A stretch of DNA of 64,000 nucleotides from Zhihengliuella flava (GCF_015751895.1 NZ_JADOTZ010000001.1:248001-312000), one strand, 5' to 3'. Shown: positions 1 to 12,496, counted from the stretch's first letter. Notes: generated from the letters alone by a model not told the origin. Program-made: numbers and translations.

Positions 1-853
1 CGGCCCCGAACTTGCTGGCCATCACGATGTCCGTCGGAAGGACGATCTCGCAGCCCAGCTCGCGGGCTTTCTTGAGATACCCCTTGACGACGTCAAGTTG
101 ATCTTCTTCCAGCAAGCTGGAACCGACCGGGTGGCCCAAGGCCTTGAGAAAGGTGAAGACCATGCCGCCACCAATGAGCAGGTGGTCCGCGCGCCCCAGA
201 AGATTGTCAATAACGGCCAACTTGTCCGAGACCTTTGAGCCGCCGAGCACGACGACGTAGGGCCGCTTTGGTGCCTCCGTGAGCGTCTTGAGGACTTCGA
301 CCTCCGTATGAACGAGGTCTCCTTGATAGGCCGGCAGCAGGCCAGCCACATCGAAGACCGAGGCATGTCGGCGATGCACGGCGCCAAACGCGTCGTTGAC
401 ATACGCGCCCTGCTCCCCCGTCAGTGCGACGAGCTCGCGCGCGAACGTCAACCGCTCGGCTTCGTCTTTGCTGGTCTCCCGCGCATCGAAACGCACGTTC
501 TCCACGAGCAGCAGCTCGCCCTCTGCCAAGTCGCTCGCCAAGCGCTGCGCGTCCGGACCAGCGACATCCTGGGCAACCGTGACGGGAAAGTCCGCCAGAT
601 CGGCCAGTCGCTGCCCAGCCGGCTTGATCGAAAACTGTGGGTCCACTTGTCCCTTGGGGCGGCCCAAGTGCGCCATGACGATGACCTTGGCGCCAGCCTC
701 AGTCAGCTGGGACAGCACTGGCAGGGAGGCACGAATTCGACCATCGTCGGTCACGGTAGAACCGTCAAGCGGCACGTTCAGGTCGCTACGAACCAGAACG
801 TGCCGCCCACGGACACCATCAGCGAGAAGATCGTTGAGAGTGTGAGAAGTCAT
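1..853 (-). CDS. pgk: Phosphoglycerate kinase, 3' end cut by window edge
   Basis: Glycolytic enzyme that transfers the acyl phosphate of 1,3-bisphosphoglycerate to ADP in the cytoplasm. The first 284 codons are present; the gene runs off the left edge, so most of the nucleotide-binding half is missing. Seen: VRSDLNVPL at residues 21-29, AHLGRP at 61-66 (substrate loop) and LGGSKVSDK at 203-211, all PGK hallmarks. The ATG at 853 is chosen because the family begins about 20 residues before VRSDLNVP. No clear Shine-Dalgarno precedes it. It lies 24 bp after gap on the same strand, so the two are probably co-transcribed, as is usual in Actinobacteria. Confidence 0.96.
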   Translation of the reverse strand, partial: MTSHTLNDLLADGVRGRHVLVRSDLNVPLDGSTVTDDGRIRASLPVLSQLTEAGAKVIVMAHLGRPKGQVDPQFSIKPAGQRLADLADFPVTVAQDVAGPDAQRLASDLAEGELLLVENVRFDARETSKDEAERLTFARELVALTGEQGAYVNDAFGAVHRRHASVFDVAGLLPAYQGDLVHTEVEVLKTLTEAPKRPYVVVLGGSKVSDKLAVIDNLLGRADHLLIGGGMVFTFLKALGHPVGSSLLEEDQLDVVKGYLKKARELGCEIVLPTDIVMASKFGA

Positions 854-877
854 GTGAAAAGGCTATCCGATCAGTGC

Positions 878-2219
<1,342 letters not shown>

Positions 2220-2229
<10 letters not shown>

Positions 2230-2241
2230 TTATCCGTCGAG
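2220..2241 (-). terminator. Possible terminator overlapping the whiA stop codon
   Basis: Read on the minus strand, CTCGACG and CGTCGAG form a 7-bp stem with an 8-nt loop that contains the whiA TAA. The sequence after it is T-rich only weakly (AATTGTTG). It would separate whiA from gap, but the stem is short. Confidence 0.35.
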
Positions 2242-3210
2242 CATCTCCGCTGTTACGCTGTCCTCTGTTCCCGGAATGGCAAGCTCGGCGGCGCGCTTGT
2301 CCGCCATGGCCAGCAGTCGGCGAATCCGTCCAGCTATCGCGTCCTTCGTCATGGGCGGATCTGCCAAGCGCCCGAGCTCATCGAGGCTCGCCTGCTTGTG
2401 GGCGATGCGCAAGGATCCGGCATACCGAAGGTGCTCGGGCACCTCATCGCCCAAGATTTCCAGCGCGCGTTCAACGCGCGCTCCCGCAGCAACCGCGGCT
2501 TGGGCCGATCGCCGCAAATTGGCGTCATCGAAATTGGCGAGCCGATTCGCCGTGGCTCGAACTTCTTTGCGCATGCGGCGCTCTTCCCACGTCAACAGCG
2601 TCTCGTGAGCGCCCATTCTGGTGAGCAGGGCGGCGATCGAATCACCGTCCCTGATGACCACGCGGTCTACACCGCGCACCTCGCGAGCTTTTGCGACGAT
2701 GTCGAGGCGGCGTGCAGAACCAACCAGTGCGAGCGCCGCCTCGGGACCTGGGCACGTGATTTCGAGGGCTGAGGATCGACCGGGCTCGGTCAAGGACCCA
2801 TGGGCCAGGAAGGCGCCCCTCCAGACGGCTTCGGCGTCGGCCGTCGAGCCGTTGACAATCACCGACGGTAGCCCACGCACCGGACGTCCCCGCCCGTCGA
2901 GGAGCCCAGTCTGCCGGGCCAAGGCTTCTCCCTCGCGGACGACGCGGACGACGTAACGGTTGCCGCGCCGGAGGCCTCCTCCAGAGACCACGATGATCTC
3001 GGCCTGATGACCGTAGACCTCAGCAATGTTTTGGCGCAGACGACGTGCGGAGGCTGCCAAGTCCAGTTCGGCTTCGATCACGATCCGACCGGAAATGATG
3101 TGCAAACCGCCCGCGAAGCGCAGGGTCGACGAGACTTCTGCCTTGCGCTCCGAGGACTTTTTGATATCGAGCCGGGCGAGCTCGTCCTTGACCGACGCGG
3201 TCAATGCCAT
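2230..3210 (-). CDS. whiA: WhiA family transcriptional regulator
   Basis: WhiA proteins combine a LAGLIDADG-homing-endonuclease-like N-terminal domain with a C-terminal helix-turn-helix. In Streptomyces WhiA acts with WhiB on cell-division and sporulation genes; in non-sporulating Actinobacteria the role is presumed to be cell division. The 326-aa product starts [14 protein letters not shown], the typical family N terminus, and has the conserved [19 protein letters not shown] region near residues 28-47 and a helical C-terminal half rich in basic residues. It follows yvcK by 2 bp in the conserved rapZ-yvcK-whiA operon. Confidence 0.95.
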   Translation of the reverse strand: MALTASVKDELARLDIKKSSERKAEVSSTLRFAGGLHIISGRIVIEAELDLAASARRLRQNIAEVYGHQAEIIVVSGGGLRRGNRYVVRVVREGEALARQTGLLDGRGRPVRGLPSVIVNGSTADAEAVWRGAFLAHGSLTEPGRSSALEITCPGPEAALALVGSARRLDIVAKAREVRGVDRVVIRDGDSIAALLTRMGAHETLLTWEERRMRKEVRATANRLANFDDANLRRSAQAAVAAGARVERALEILGDEVPEHLRYAGSLRIAHKQASLDELGRLADPPMTKDAIAGRIRRLLAMADKRAAELAIPGTEDSVTAEMLDG

Positions 3211-3212
3211 GT

Positions 3213-4262
3213 TCAGGGTTCCTCACTACCGGATTCACGATTCATAAAGGACGTAAAGACGTCCTGGTACGCGTTGGCGAGCCGCAATGGAGAGTGCACG
3301 GCACGGCCGGACGCCGTCCCCACTTTATCGAAGAAACAGACGGCACCGAGTTCTGCGGCTGCGGCGCGGAAAGCCTCGACGTCGTCCACTGCCCCGGGGT
3401 CCGCCACCACGGCATCGATGCGTAGATCGGGAGCATAGCGTTTAAAGACCCTGAGATGATCGGCTGCGCTCATCCCCGGCGTCTCCCGGGTCTTGGTGTT
3501 CAAATTCATGGTCAAGAGTCGACGCGCCGTGGTTGCTTCCAGGGCGCGCCGGGTCTCGGGCAATAGCACGTGCGGCAGGACTGACGTGTACCACGACCCT
3601 GGCCCGAGGATGACCCAGTCCGCTAGCTCGATTGCCTCGAGTGCTTCCCGGCAGGCGGGTGCATCTTGAGGCTCAAGCTCAACTGCCTGAATGGTGCCGA
3701 GGTGGGAGGCATGGGCCAAATTGGCCTGACCGCGCACGACCGTCCGGGTCAGTTCCCCGGACGCCGATTCGGAGAGGACGGTACCCTGGATAGCCAGCGG
3801 CGTCGTACTCATCGGCAAGACGGTGCCGCGAGCCCCGAGTAGCGCGCCAGCCCATTTCAGCCCGTCCACGGGATCACCCAAAAGCTCCCACAGAGTGACG
3901 ATTAACAGGTTTCCGAGGGCGTGGTTTTCTAGGCTGCTGGGCACGGCCCCTCGCCCTTGGAAGCGATGCTGCATCACGTCGCGCCAGGTCCTCCCCCAGT
4001 CGGAGTCATCACATAGCGCCGCCAGGGCCATCCGTAGATCCCCCGGGGGTAGCACGTCGAACTCGGCTCGCAGGCGGCCAGATGAACCACCGTCGTCGGC
4101 GACGGTCACGACGGCGGTGATGTCCGGCGTGAGGCGCCTCAGGGCAGACAGCGAAGCGGAGAGGCCGTGCCCACCGCCGAGCGCAGTGACCCGGATTCGT
4201 TCCCCCGGACCGTCCTCACCCCGCGGTGGGACCAAGGGAATTTGTCCCGTCAGCATGGTCAT
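3213..4262 (-). CDS. yvcK: YvcK/CofD-like UDP-GlcNAc-binding regulator
   Basis: YvcK (GlmR) proteins bind UDP-GlcNAc and link carbon metabolism to cell-wall precursor synthesis in Bacillus and Mycobacterium. The 349-aa product has the nucleotide-sugar loop [12 protein letters not shown] near residues 27-38, then [24 protein letters not shown] and HALGNLL, as in the CofD/YvcK fold. The start ATG at 4262 overlaps nothing and has GGGAG five bases upstream, at the end of rapZ. The ORF is sandwiched between rapZ and whiA with 2-bp spacings, so translation is probably coupled. Confidence 0.94.
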   Translation of the reverse strand: MTMLTGQIPLVPPRGEDGPGERIRVTALGGGHGLSASLSALRRLTPDITAVVTVADDGGSSGRLRAEFDVLPPGDLRMALAALCDDSDWGRTWRDVMQHRFQGRGAVPSSLENHALGNLLIVTLWELLGDPVDGLKWAGALLGARGTVLPMSTTPLAIQGTVLSESASGELTRTVVRGQANLAHASHLGTIQAVELEPQDAPACREALEAIELADWVILGPGSWYTSVLPHVLLPETRRALEATTARRLLTMNLNTKTRETPGMSAADHLRVFKRYAPDLRIDAVVADPGAVDDVEAFRAAAAELGAVCFFDKVGTASGRAVHSPLRLANAYQDVFTSFMNRESGSEEP

Positions 4263-4264
4263 GC

Positions 4265-5158
4265 CTACTCCCGGCCCAAATCTCGGTGGCTGACATTCAC
4301 GGTGACGCGTGGTAGCTGATCTAGCCGACGCGCCAATTCCTCAGTGACGGCCACCGACCGGTGTTTACCACCGGTGCAGCCAACCGCGATCGTGGCATAG
4401 TGCTTGTTCTCCCGCCGGTAACCTTCCAGCGCCGGCTTAAGCGCGTTGAGGTAGTGCCCAATGAATTCCTCGGTCCCCTCGGCATCGAAGACGAACTGCT
4501 TGACTCCCTCATTTTGTCCGGTCAGGGGACGCAGCTCCTCGACCCAGTGTGGATTGGGGATAAATCGAACATCGGCAACATAGTTCGCGTCCGCTGGTAG
4601 ACCGTATTTGAAGCCGAAACTCATGACGTTCAAGCGCAGGACGATGGGGCCGTCGTCGCTAAAGAGTTGAGTGATCTCCGTGGAGAGCTTGTGGACGTTC
4701 TGGTGCGTTGTGTCCAGCACAATCTCTGCTCGATTGCGCAGTTCACTCAAGAGTTCGCGTTCAGCGCGCAGGCCGTCTAGGATCGTCCCTTCCTCCTGGA
4801 GGGGGTGCGGACGGCGACCCTGTTCGAAGCGCCGAACCAGGACGTCGTCGGCAGCGTCTACGAAGAGGATTCGGTACTGCACGCCGGCGGCCGTCAGGTC
4901 TGCCAGCGCCTCCGACAGCTCGGGATTAACCGAGCTACTACGCACGTCCATGACCACGGCCAGCTTGTTGAAGATCTTGGTCGCCGGTGTCTCCAATTCC
5001 ATGAGGCGCCGCAGCAGCTGCGGTGGCAGGTTCTCGACCACGTACCAACCGTGATCTTCCAAGGCGTGCGCCGCCGTCGTTCGTCCCGCACCCGACATGC
5101 CCGTAATAATGAGCAGCTCTGACTCGGCGGGCTTGACCGTCTCCAACTCACTGTCCAT
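4265..5158 (-). CDS. rapZ: RapZ (YvcJ) nucleotide-binding RNase adapter
   Basis: RapZ proteins have a P-loop N-terminal domain and a C-terminal domain; in E. coli the C-terminal domain binds GlmZ/GlmY RNA and GlcN6P. The function in Actinobacteria is not settled. The 297-aa product has Walker A GMSGAGRT at residues 20-27 and, near the C terminus, CTGGKHRSV, the conserved anion-binding loop. It is the first gene of rapZ-yvcK-whiA, 44 bp after uvrC. Confidence 0.95.
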   Translation of the reverse strand: MDSELETVKPAESELLIITGMSGAGRTTAAHALEDHGWYVVENLPPQLLRRLMELETPATKIFNKLAVVMDVRSSSVNPELSEALADLTAAGVQYRILFVDAADDVLVRRFEQGRRPHPLQEEGTILDGLRAERELLSELRNRAEIVLDTTHQNVHKLSTEITQLFSDDGPIVLRLNVMSFGFKYGLPADANYVADVRFIPNPHWVEELRPLTGQNEGVKQFVFDAEGTEEFIGHYLNALKPALEGYRRENKHYATIAVGCTGGKHRSVAVTEELARRLDQLPRVTVNVSHRDLGRE

Positions 5159-5202
5159 ACCGCCCAGTCTAGGACGGACACGGCCGATCCGTGACCCGCA
5201 GG

Positions 5203-7116
5203 CTAACTCTGGTCTGGGGCCTGCAAGGCGGTGTAGAGGTGATCTGCGAGCGCCGGTCCGATCCCCGACACAGTGAGCAGTTCCTCACGAGATGCAGCGC
5301 GCAGCTTCTTGAGCGATCCAAACTCCTTCAGCAGCGCCGTACGTTTGGCCGGGCCCAATCCCGGAACGTCGTCGAGGACGCTCTCGAGCATGGAAGACGA
5401 GCGCTTCTTCCGGTGAAAAGTAATGGCAAACCGGTGAGCTTCATCGCGCAGGCGCTGCAGGAGGTACAAGGACTCGGACGCGCGGGGAAGGATCACCGGG
5501 AATTCGTCCTCTGGCAGCCAGACCTCCTCCAGTCGCTTGGCCAACCCGACGACGTACACGTCGTCGATGCCCAAGTCCGTCAAGGCCTGGCTGGCGGCCG
5601 CTACCTGTGGCGGGCCGCCGTCAACGACCACGAGCGACGGTGGATAAGCAAACTTCCGGGCACCAGCGGCGGTCTCAGCCTCTACCTGACCAGAGATGAG
5701 GGTGCCCGTGGCCTCACGCTCGTCCAAGTACCGCTTGAAGCGCCGCGTCAGGACGTCGTACATCGCCGAGGTGTCGTCCCGAGCGGCCTGGCCCGAAATC
5801 GAAAACTTGCGGTAGTCCGACTTCTTGGGCAGCCCGTCCTCCACCACGACCATCGAGGCGACCACGTTGGTTCCCGAGACATGGGAGATGTCATAACACT
5901 CAATCCGCATCAACGGCACGGGCACGCCCAGCGCTTCCTGCAATTCTTGAAGCGCCGCCGAACGAGTCGTGATGTCACCGGCTCGGCGCGACTTATGCAA
6001 ACGCAGCGCTTGCTCGGCGTTTTCCCGGACGGTCTCCATGAGTGCGGCCTTCTCCCCCCGCTGGGGGACGCGCAGGTTGACCGCTGAACCGCGTAGCGTC
6101 TTCAGCCACGCAGCAAGGTGTTCGCGCTCGTCAGGTTCGACGGGCACGAGGACTTCGCGCGGTAGCCGGTCGCCGCCGTCGTCGTTCCCGTAGACCTGCT
6201 GCAGCAAATGGGTGATGAACTGGGCGGGTCCGAAGTCTTCAACCTTCTCGACAACCCAGCCGCGCTGGCCGCGGATTCTCCCATTGCGCACGTGGAAAAC
6301 CTGTACAGCAGCCTCCAGCTCGTCTTCTGCCACGGCGAAGATATCCGCCTCCGTGTCTTCGCCGAGAACAACGGCATTGCGCTCGAAGACGCGCCGGAGT
6401 GCTTGGACGTCGTCTCGCAGTCGCGCCGCTCGTTCGTAGTCCATGTCCGCGGCGGCCGCGCCCATCTGCCGCTCCAGATCGCGGATAAAGGCGGTTCCTT
6501 CACCACCCATAAAGCGGCACAGTTCGTCAGCCAACTGCCGATGATCCGCTTCGCTAATCCGTCCAACACAGGGCGCGGAACACTTGTCGATATACCCCAG
6601 CAGGCACGGACGGCCGCTCTGTTGAGCCCGCCGGAAGACCCCGGGGCTACACGTTCGCACGGGAAACACCCGCAACAGCGTGTCCAAGGTTTCGCGGATG
6701 GCCTTCGCCGGATAGAACGGCCCAAAGTACTTCACGTCCTTGCGCCGGTCTCCACGCATCACTTGAGCTCGCGGATACTTTTCCCCCATGGTGACCGCAA
6801 GGTAGGGGTAGGACTTGTCGTCTCGAAAGACGATATTAAAGCGAGGCGTGAACTCCTTGATCCAGGTGTACTCGAGCTGCAAGGCCTCGAGTTCATTGCT
6901 CACCACAGTCCATTCCACACTCGCGGCGGTGTGCACCATGGCGTGCGTCTTGGGATTCAGCTGTGCCGGCTTGACGAAGTAAGAGCTCAGGCGCGAGCGA
7001 AGGTTCTTGGCTTTGCCCACGTAAATCACGCGACCCTGTGGATCGCGGAACCGGTAGACCCCGGGTGTGGTAGGAATGTCCGACGTCCGTGGGCGGTAGC
7101 TCTGCGGATCTGCCAT
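5203..7116 (-). CDS. uvrC: Excinuclease ABC subunit C
   Basis: UvrC makes the two incisions in nucleotide-excision repair after UvrA/UvrB damage recognition. The 637-aa protein shows the GIY-YIG nuclease at the N terminus (PGVYRF...VIYVGKA, about residues 18-36), the UVR motif with [12 protein letters not shown] near residues 218-229, the RNase-H-like C-terminal nuclease ([17 protein letters not shown]) and a C-terminal helix-hairpin-helix ([24 protein letters not shown]). uvrA lies 1.4 kb upstream on the same strand; uvrB is not in the window. Confidence 0.97.
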   Translation of the reverse strand: MADPQSYRPRTSDIPTTPGVYRFRDPQGRVIYVGKAKNLRSRLSSYFVKPAQLNPKTHAMVHTAASVEWTVVSNELEALQLEYTWIKEFTPRFNIVFRDDKSYPYLAVTMGEKYPRAQVMRGDRRKDVKYFGPFYPAKAIRETLDTLLRVFPVRTCSPGVFRRAQQSGRPCLLGYIDKCSAPCVGRISEADHRQLADELCRFMGGEGTAFIRDLERQMGAAAADMDYERAARLRDDVQALRRVFERNAVVLGEDTEADIFAVAEDELEAAVQVFHVRNGRIRGQRGWVVEKVEDFGPAQFITHLLQQVYGNDDGGDRLPREVLVPVEPDEREHLAAWLKTLRGSAVNLRVPQRGEKAALMETVRENAEQALRLHKSRRAGDITTRSAALQELQEALGVPVPLMRIECYDISHVSGTNVVASMVVVEDGLPKKSDYRKFSISGQAARDDTSAMYDVLTRRFKRYLDEREATGTLISGQVEAETAAGARKFAYPPSLVVVDGGPPQVAAASQALTDLGIDDVYVVGLAKRLEEVWLPEDEFPVILPRASESLYLLQRLRDEAHRFAITFHRKKRSSSMLESVLDDVPGLGPAKRTALLKEFGSLKKLRAASREELLTVSGIGPALADHLYTALQAPDQS

Positions 7117-7142
7117 CGTCCCTCTCCCTCCGTTGGCCGGTG

Positions 7143-7811
7143 TCAGGCCCCCGACGGCGCCTGGTTGTAGTGGTCAGTTCTTTCTTGTCCACTGAGTTCG
7201 GCGATCGCGTCAACAATGGCGTCCGTGGCTTGCCGACGCGCTGGCAGCGGATGCTTGGGACCCACGTGATCGAACTGCAACGGCGGGCCAACCGTCAAGG
7301 AGAAATGCCGCGGCCGAATCCGATTTGACCCAGCCGGCTGCAGCTTCTCTGTCCCTTTGAGGCCAACGGGAACCACCGGCGCACCCGTGCTCAGGGCCAA
7401 CCAACCGACGCCGGTGCGGCCACGGTACAACTTACCGTCGCGTGAGCGCGTGCCCTCTGGATAGATCCCGATGCCCCCGCCCGCATCAAGGATTTCGACC
7501 AGCTGGTCCAGCGCCGCAACAGAAGCTGCCTGTTCACCGCGTTCGACAGGGATGGACCCCACCGACTCAAAGAATGACTTCATCACGCGCCCTTTGAATC
7601 CGGGCGTGGTGAAGTACTCGGCCTTGGCAAAGAACGCCACCTGCCGCGGCAAAAGCGCCTGAATAATCACGCTGTCCAAAAAGGACAAGTGATTCGACGC
7701 GACAATGAACGGTCCTTCATCCGGAATGTTCTCGAGCCCCGTCACGGTGGGGCGGCAGGTTGCCTTCAGAGAGGCCGACACGGTGAATCGCACGGAGTCA
7801 AAAACACTCAT
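7143..7811 (-). CDS. 1-acyl-glycerol-3-phosphate acyltransferase (PlsC family)
   Basis: Likely membrane-associated acyltransferase that acylates lysophosphatidate or a related acceptor. The HX4D catalytic motif is NHLSFLD (His41, Asp46) and the second family motif EGTRSRDG begins near residue 119. At 222 aa it is normal for the family. The ATG at 7811 is preferred over the GTG six bases earlier because AGGAG sits 7 nt before it; this makes an ATGA overlap with the HAD gene. The exact acceptor cannot be told from sequence. Confidence 0.88.
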   Translation of the reverse strand: MSVFDSVRFTVSASLKATCRPTVTGLENIPDEGPFIVASNHLSFLDSVIIQALLPRQVAFFAKAEYFTTPGFKGRVMKSFFESVGSIPVERGEQAASVAALDQLVEILDAGGGIGIYPEGTRSRDGKLYRGRTGVGWLALSTGAPVVPVGLKGTEKLQPAGSNRIRPRHFSLTVGPPLQFDHVGPKHPLPARRQATDAIVDAIAELSGQERTDHYNQAPSGA

Positions 7812-8503
7812 CGGCACTCTCCTTTCGCTGCCACATCCAATAGTTCCGTAATCCCTCGCCGGGCCGCCACTGCGTCTGTCGCGAGGTACGCCGCTCCAGC
7901 CGCCTCAAGTTCGCCCGCCCTGGCATATCCCCACTCGACACCGACGCACGCGAGGCCATGAGCGCGGGCTCCCTCGACATCAAAATGGCGATCGCCCACC
8001 ATGACCGCGAGCGGCGGGTCTCCAAGCCGCTGTAGGGCGCGGGCGATGATGGCCGCTTTTCCCTCATGCGGCCCATCCTCACGAGCAGTGGCCCCGCACA
8101 CCACGTCGAACGCCTCATGAATCTGCATCACCGTCAGCAATTCGACGGCCAAGGGCTCTGGTTTCGACGTCGCGACGCCGATCAGCACGCCGTCACGACG
8201 TAACTCGGTCACCAACTCTTCGATTCCGGGATACACGGCACTCGAGGCCATGCCCGTGGCGCGATACTGCCGACGATAGGCCTCAATAATCGAGGGGAGA
8301 TTCTCCGCGGTGACCCCGGAGACCGACTGAAGGCTCTCAGCGAGTGGAGGACCAATCATGGCCTCCAGCTCGTGATCTGATGGTGCAAGGACTCCATGGC
8401 TGCTCAAGGCAGACCTGAGGCCGGACGTGATGGCATTGCGTGGGTCGACCAACGTGCCATCGAGGTCGAACAAGACAGCACGCTGGGGTGGGGCAGATTT
8501 CAT
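7808..8503 (-). CDS. HAD-family hydrolase, phosphoglycolate phosphatase-like
   Basis: HAD superfamily phosphatase with motif I VLFDLDGTLVD near residues 9-19, motif II around VATSKP, and motif IV VGDRHFDVEGA. The alpha-helical cap after motif I resembles Gph/PGPase. Substrate is not determined by sequence; 2-phosphoglycolate is a guess from similarity. The start is ATG at 8503 or the adjoining GTG at 8506; no good Shine-Dalgarno distinguishes them. It overlaps the downstream acyltransferase by ATGA, so the two are translationally coupled. Confidence 0.85.
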   Translation of the reverse strand: MKSAPPQRAVLFDLDGTLVDPRNAITSGLRSALSSHGVLAPSDHELEAMIGPPLAESLQSVSGVTAENLPSIIEAYRRQYRATGMASSAVYPGIEELVTELRRDGVLIGVATSKPEPLAVELLTVMQIHEAFDVVCGATAREDGPHEGKAAIIARALQRLGDPPLAVMVGDRHFDVEGARAHGLACVGVEWGYARAGELEAAGAAYLATDAVAARRGITELLDVAAKGECR

Positions 8504-8553
8504 CACCGGGTTATTCTGCCATGTGATTCATCAGACTGTCGGGTTCATACCTC

Positions 8554-11448
8554 TCACGGCATAGACGGTTGGGGCAGAATCTCGGCAAGAAACGCACCCG
8601 TGTGGCTTGCGCGGACCTGCGCAACCTGCTCAGGTGTACCTTCCGCGATGACTTGCCCACCACCGGAGCCGCCTTCCGGTCCCAGGTCAATAATCCAGTC
8701 CGCGGACTTGATGACGTCGAGGTTGTGCTCAATCGTGATCACGGTGTTTCCCTTGGAGACGAGGCCTTGCAACACTCCCAACAGTTTGCGGATGTCCTCG
8801 AAGTGAAGGCCCGTCGTAGGTTCATCAAGCACGTAAATCGCACGGCCATTGCTGCGTTTTTGAAGTTCAGCAGCGAGCTTGACGCGCTGAGCTTCACCAC
8901 CCGAAAGGGTCGTAGCGGGCTGCCCTAGGCGCACATATCCCAGTCCCACATCGACCAACGTGTTGAGGTGCCGAGCTATGGGCGGGAACGCTTCGAAGAA
9001 TTCCGCGGCCTCCTCGATGGGCAAGTCCAGCACCTCGGCGATATTCTTGCCCTTGTAATGGACCTCCAAGGTTTCGCGGTTGTAGCGCGCGCCCTCGCAG
9101 ACCTCACACGGCACATACACGTCCGGCAGGAAATTCATTTCAATCTTGAGCGTTCCGTCGCCGGAGCATGCCTCGCACCGTCCGCCCTTGACGTTGAAGG
9201 AAAAACGGCCCGCTTGATAGCCCCGCACCTTGGCTTCGTTAGTCTCAGCGAAGAGCTTTCGTACCCGATCAAAGACACCGGTATACGTGGCGGGATTAGA
9301 CCGCGGTGTGCGCCCGATCGGACTCTGGTCAACGTGAATCACTTTGTCCAGCAGGTCAACGCCCAGCACGCGGGTGTGACGCCCGGCGACCTGCTTGGCC
9401 CCATTGAGCTTATTGGCCAGCACCTTGTACAGGATGTCGTTGACCAAGGTCGACTTTCCGGACCCCGAAACGCCTGTCACGGCGTTGAGGACGCCGAGCG
9501 GGAAGTCCACCGTGACGTTCTGTAGGTTATTTTCCTTCGCACCGACGACGGTCAGTTGGCGTTCGGGATCGACGGTGCGGCGCTCTGTCGGAATCGTCAA
9601 TTCACGCCGTCCCGCGAGGTAATCGCCAGTCATCGAGTCGTGATTGGCGAGCAAGCCCTCTAACGAACCTGAATGCACGACGCGACCGCCATGCTCGCCA
9701 GCGCCTGGACCGATATCCACGATCCAATCTGCCTCGGCGATAGTATCCTCATCGTGCTCGACCACGATCAGCGTGTTTCCAAGATCGCGCAATCGCACCA
9801 ACGTTTCAATCAGCCGCCGGTTATCCCGCTGGTGCAGGCCAATCGATGGCTCGTCGAGGACGTACAACACGCCAACGAGGCCCGAACCGATCTGCGTGGC
9901 TAGCCGGATGCGCTGGGCTTCGCCGCCGGACAAGGTGGCAGCTGGGCGCTCCAGATTCAGGTACTCGAGTCCCACATCCAGGAGGAACGTGAGGCGGGCA
10001 CAAATTTCCTTCAGGACTTGCTCGGCGATCTGCCGATCCCGCTTGCTGAGCTCCAGACCGAGAAAGAAGGCCTCCGCTTCCCGCATCGGCAAACGTGACA
10101 CGTCCGCGATGGACCGGCCAGCGACATGCACGGACAACGCCGCTGGATTCAGTCGCGCGCCGTCGCACTCTGGGCACGGTGTTTGACGCATGTACTGCTC
10201 GTACCGGTCACGCGCGTGGTCAGACTCCGTCTCCACGTGCTTGCGATGGATATATGGCACGACACCTTCGAAGCCGGTGCTGTATTTTCGCTCACGCCCG
10301 AACCTATTGCGGTACTGAACCACGACCTTGTGATCCTTGCCGTGCAGAATCGACTTGCGGACCGATTTTGGCAATCGATCCCACGGCTCATCCAGACTGA
10401 ACTCGAGGTCCTGACCGAGCCCTTCGATGAGTCGATTCCAGTACTCGGTCGTCGCTTTGCCTAAGGACCACGGAGCAATGGCACCTTCCCGGATGCTCAG
10501 TGCACCATCCGGGACCACCAGCTGCTCGTCCACTTCCAGCCGGCTACCGATACCTGAGCACGCTTGGCATGCACCGAACGGATTATTGAAGGAAAAAGAT
10601 CGTGGCTCGATCTCGTCGAGGGCCAAAGGATGTTCATTGGGACAGGCGAGGTTCTCCGAGTACGGGCGACGACGATCGTCATCATCGGCCTCGAGGTCGA
10701 CGAAGTCGGCCACGACTCGACCGTCTGCAATGGACAACGCCGTCTCAATGGAGTCTGTCAACCGTTGGCGAACGCCGTCTTTGATGACCAAACGGTCCAC
10801 CACGACGTCAATCGTGTGCTTGACCTGCTTTTCCAACTTGGGCGGATCGGACAACTGCACGACGTCGCCATCGACAATGGCCCGCGCGAATCCCTTGGCC
10901 GCGAGGTCCTGAAAGAGGTCAACGAACTCCCCTTTCCTCCCCCGCACCACGGGAGCCAACACCTGAAACCGCGTCCGCTCCGGCATGTCCAAGAGTTGAT
11001 CCACAATTTGCTGCGGTGTTTGCTTGATGACTGGCTCGCCGCACGTGGGGCAGAACATTTGACCCACGCGGGCCCAGAGCAAGCGCATGTAGTCGTAGAT
11101 CTCGGTGATCGTACCGACGGTCGACCGTGGATTTCGGCTGGTCGACTTTTGATCGATGGACACGGCTGGCGAGAGTCCTTCGATGAAGTCGACGTCCGGC
11201 TTGTCGACCTGGCCCAAGAACATTCTGGCGTACGCCGACAGGGACTCCACGTAGCGACGCTGGCCCTCAGCAAAGATCGTGTCGAACGCAAGCGATGACT
11301 TACCTGACCCCGAGAGGCCGGTGAAAACAATGAGGGAATCACGCGGAAGATCGACGTCAACATTCCGCAGGTTATGCTCGCGAGCGCCCTTGACCACCAA
11401 ACGATTGGGGTCGAGCGGTTCTCCGGGGGTCACAGGATCAATAGCCAC
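8554..11448 (-). CDS. uvrA: Excinuclease ABC subunit A
   Basis: Damage-recognition ATPase of nucleotide-excision repair. The 964-aa protein has two ABC modules: Walker [10 protein letters not shown] at residues 44-52 and GVSGSGKST in the second half, each followed by a LSGGEAQR signature. Zinc-binding cysteines are visible ([27 protein letters not shown]). The start is GTG at 11448 with AGGA about 10 nt upstream. A LexA-like palindrome lies 14-29 bp upstream, fitting SOS induction. Confidence 0.97.
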   Translation of the reverse strand: MAIDPVTPGEPLDPNRLVVKGAREHNLRNVDVDLPRDSLIVFTGLSGSGKSSLAFDTIFAEGQRRYVESLSAYARMFLGQVDKPDVDFIEGLSPAVSIDQKSTSRNPRSTVGTITEIYDYMRLLWARVGQMFCPTCGEPVIKQTPQQIVDQLLDMPERTRFQVLAPVVRGRKGEFVDLFQDLAAKGFARAIVDGDVVQLSDPPKLEKQVKHTIDVVVDRLVIKDGVRQRLTDSIETALSIADGRVVADFVDLEADDDDRRRPYSENLACPNEHPLALDEIEPRSFSFNNPFGACQACSGIGSRLEVDEQLVVPDGALSIREGAIAPWSLGKATTEYWNRLIEGLGQDLEFSLDEPWDRLPKSVRKSILHGKDHKVVVQYRNRFGRERKYSTGFEGVVPYIHRKHVETESDHARDRYEQYMRQTPCPECDGARLNPAALSVHVAGRSIADVSRLPMREAEAFFLGLELSKRDRQIAEQVLKEICARLTFLLDVGLEYLNLERPAATLSGGEAQRIRLATQIGSGLVGVLYVLDEPSIGLHQRDNRRLIETLVRLRDLGNTLIVVEHDEDTIAEADWIVDIGPGAGEHGGRVVHSGSLEGLLANHDSMTGDYLAGRRELTIPTERRTVDPERQLTVVGAKENNLQNVTVDFPLGVLNAVTGVSGSGKSTLVNDILYKVLANKLNGAKQVAGRHTRVLGVDLLDKVIHVDQSPIGRTPRSNPATYTGVFDRVRKLFAETNEAKVRGYQAGRFSFNVKGGRCEACSGDGTLKIEMNFLPDVYVPCEVCEGARYNRETLEVHYKGKNIAEVLDLPIEEAAEFFEAFPPIARHLNTLVDVGLGYVRLGQPATTLSGGEAQRVKLAAELQKRSNGRAIYVLDEPTTGLHFEDIRKLLGVLQGLVSKGNTVITIEHNLDVIKSADWIIDLGPEGGSGGGQVIAEGTPEQVAQVRASHTGAFLAEILPQPSMP

Positions 11449-11461
11449 GTGGTCATCCTAA

Positions 11462-11477
11462 TCGAAAACTCATTCGA
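11462..11477. promoter_or_regulatory. Candidate LexA (SOS) box upstream of uvrA
   Basis: On the minus strand the 16-mer reads TCGAAT-GAGT-TTTCGA. The Gram-positive/actinobacterial LexA consensus is TCGAAC-N4-GTTCGA, so each half matches 5 of 6 bases and the two mismatches are symmetrical. It ends 14 bp before the uvrA start. uvrA is a known SOS gene in many Actinobacteria; binding here is inferred. Confidence 0.5.
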
Positions 11478-11509
11478 ACGTTGTCTTGTCGGTGTATCGC
11501 ACGCGAACC

Positions 11510-11890
11510 CTACTGACTGCGCAGCCGTTCCATCGCCGCACTGAGGCGGGCGGCGGCTTCGTCAGGCCCCTGGGCCCACTTAAGTGCGACGGCGGCGTAG
11601 GCCTCAGCGGCGCGCGTGAGTTCCGCGTCGAAGGTTTCCGTCGCCTGTGCCACACGGGTGCCTGCCCGACCGAGTGTGTCCACCAGCCCGTCAGACTCGA
11701 GCTCTTTATAGACCCGAGCCACAGTATTCACGGCAACACCCAGTTGTCCGGCCAAGGCGCGAACCGCGGGCAGCTTTTGACCACTGACCAGCACACCATC
11801 ACGGATAGCTTCCGCGATGGACGTCTTCAATTGCAGGTACGGCGGGATATTTGACGAGGCGTCAATCGAGACAAAATCAAGTTCGGTCAC
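11510..11890 (-). CDS. GntR-family regulator, short YtrA-like type
   Basis: A 126-aa protein with the N-terminal GntR winged helix (PPYLQLKTSIAEAIRDG, LPAVRALAGQLGVAVNTVARVYKELESDGLV) and only about 45 residues after it. That tail is too short for a FadR or UTRA effector domain and fits the YtrA subfamily. YtrA regulators usually sit beside ABC transporter genes, but none is adjacent here, so the target is unknown. It lies 61 bp upstream of uvrA on the same strand. Confidence 0.85.
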   Translation of the reverse strand: MTELDFVSIDASSNIPPYLQLKTSIAEAIRDGVLVSGQKLPAVRALAGQLGVAVNTVARVYKELESDGLVDTLGRAGTRVAQATETFDAELTRAAEAYAAVALKWAQGPDEAAARLSAAMERLRSQ

Positions 11891-11992
11891 TGGTCAAGCC
11901 AACTAGGTCACGACGACTTGCGCAACTACGAGTATCGCCCATTCCCCGTAGATCCGGCGACTGGTGGAGGTGGCGCCTAGTGGCTTTGTCGA

Positions 11993-12496
11993 TTATCCAA
12001 CCTGATGCAACCAACGTACGGGAGCGCCCTCTGAAGCGTGCCGGAAGGGCTCGAGTTCCTCGTCCCACGCCTCACCGAGGGCGAGAGATAGCTCATGGTA
12101 GACGGCGGCAGGATTTCCGTGGCCCTGCTCGTATGCGTATCGAATCCGGTCTTCACCCACCACGATGTTGCCGGACGCGTCCGTCGTCGCGTGGAAAATG
12201 CCCAGCTCTGGCGTATGAGACCAGCGGCTCCCATCAACGCCAGTGCTTGGGTCCTCCGTCACTTCAAAACGAAGGTGTGCCCAGCCGCGCAGGGCGGAGG
12301 CAAGGCGTGCTCCCGTGCCTTGGGGACCAATCCATTCAATGTGGGACCGGTACATTCCTGGAGCAGCCGGTTGGGCAGTCCAGCTCAGGTCCGTGCGCTG
12401 GTCAACAACGGAGCCAATAGCCCACTCGATATGCGGGCACAACGCAGTCGGGGCTGAGTGTACGTAGAGTACGCCCCGAGTTGTGGGTGCAGACAT
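11993..12496 (-). CDS. DUF3145 family protein
   Basis: 167-aa protein starting MSAPTTRGVLYVHSAP, with HIEWAIG, RSHIEWIGPQGTGA and a C-terminal GEAWDEELEPFRHA, the conserved pattern of actinobacterial DUF3145. No function is known. GGAGGAAGGC directly precedes the ATG. It stands between gntR and xerC with non-coding gaps of 102 and 142 bp, so it is probably transcribed alone. Confidence 0.85.
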   Translation of the reverse strand: MSAPTTRGVLYVHSAPTALCPHIEWAIGSVVDQRTDLSWTAQPAAPGMYRSHIEWIGPQGTGARLASALRGWAHLRFEVTEDPSTGVDGSRWSHTPELGIFHATTDASGNIVVGEDRIRYAYEQGHGNPAAVYHELSLALGEAWDEELEPFRHASEGAPVRWLHQVG

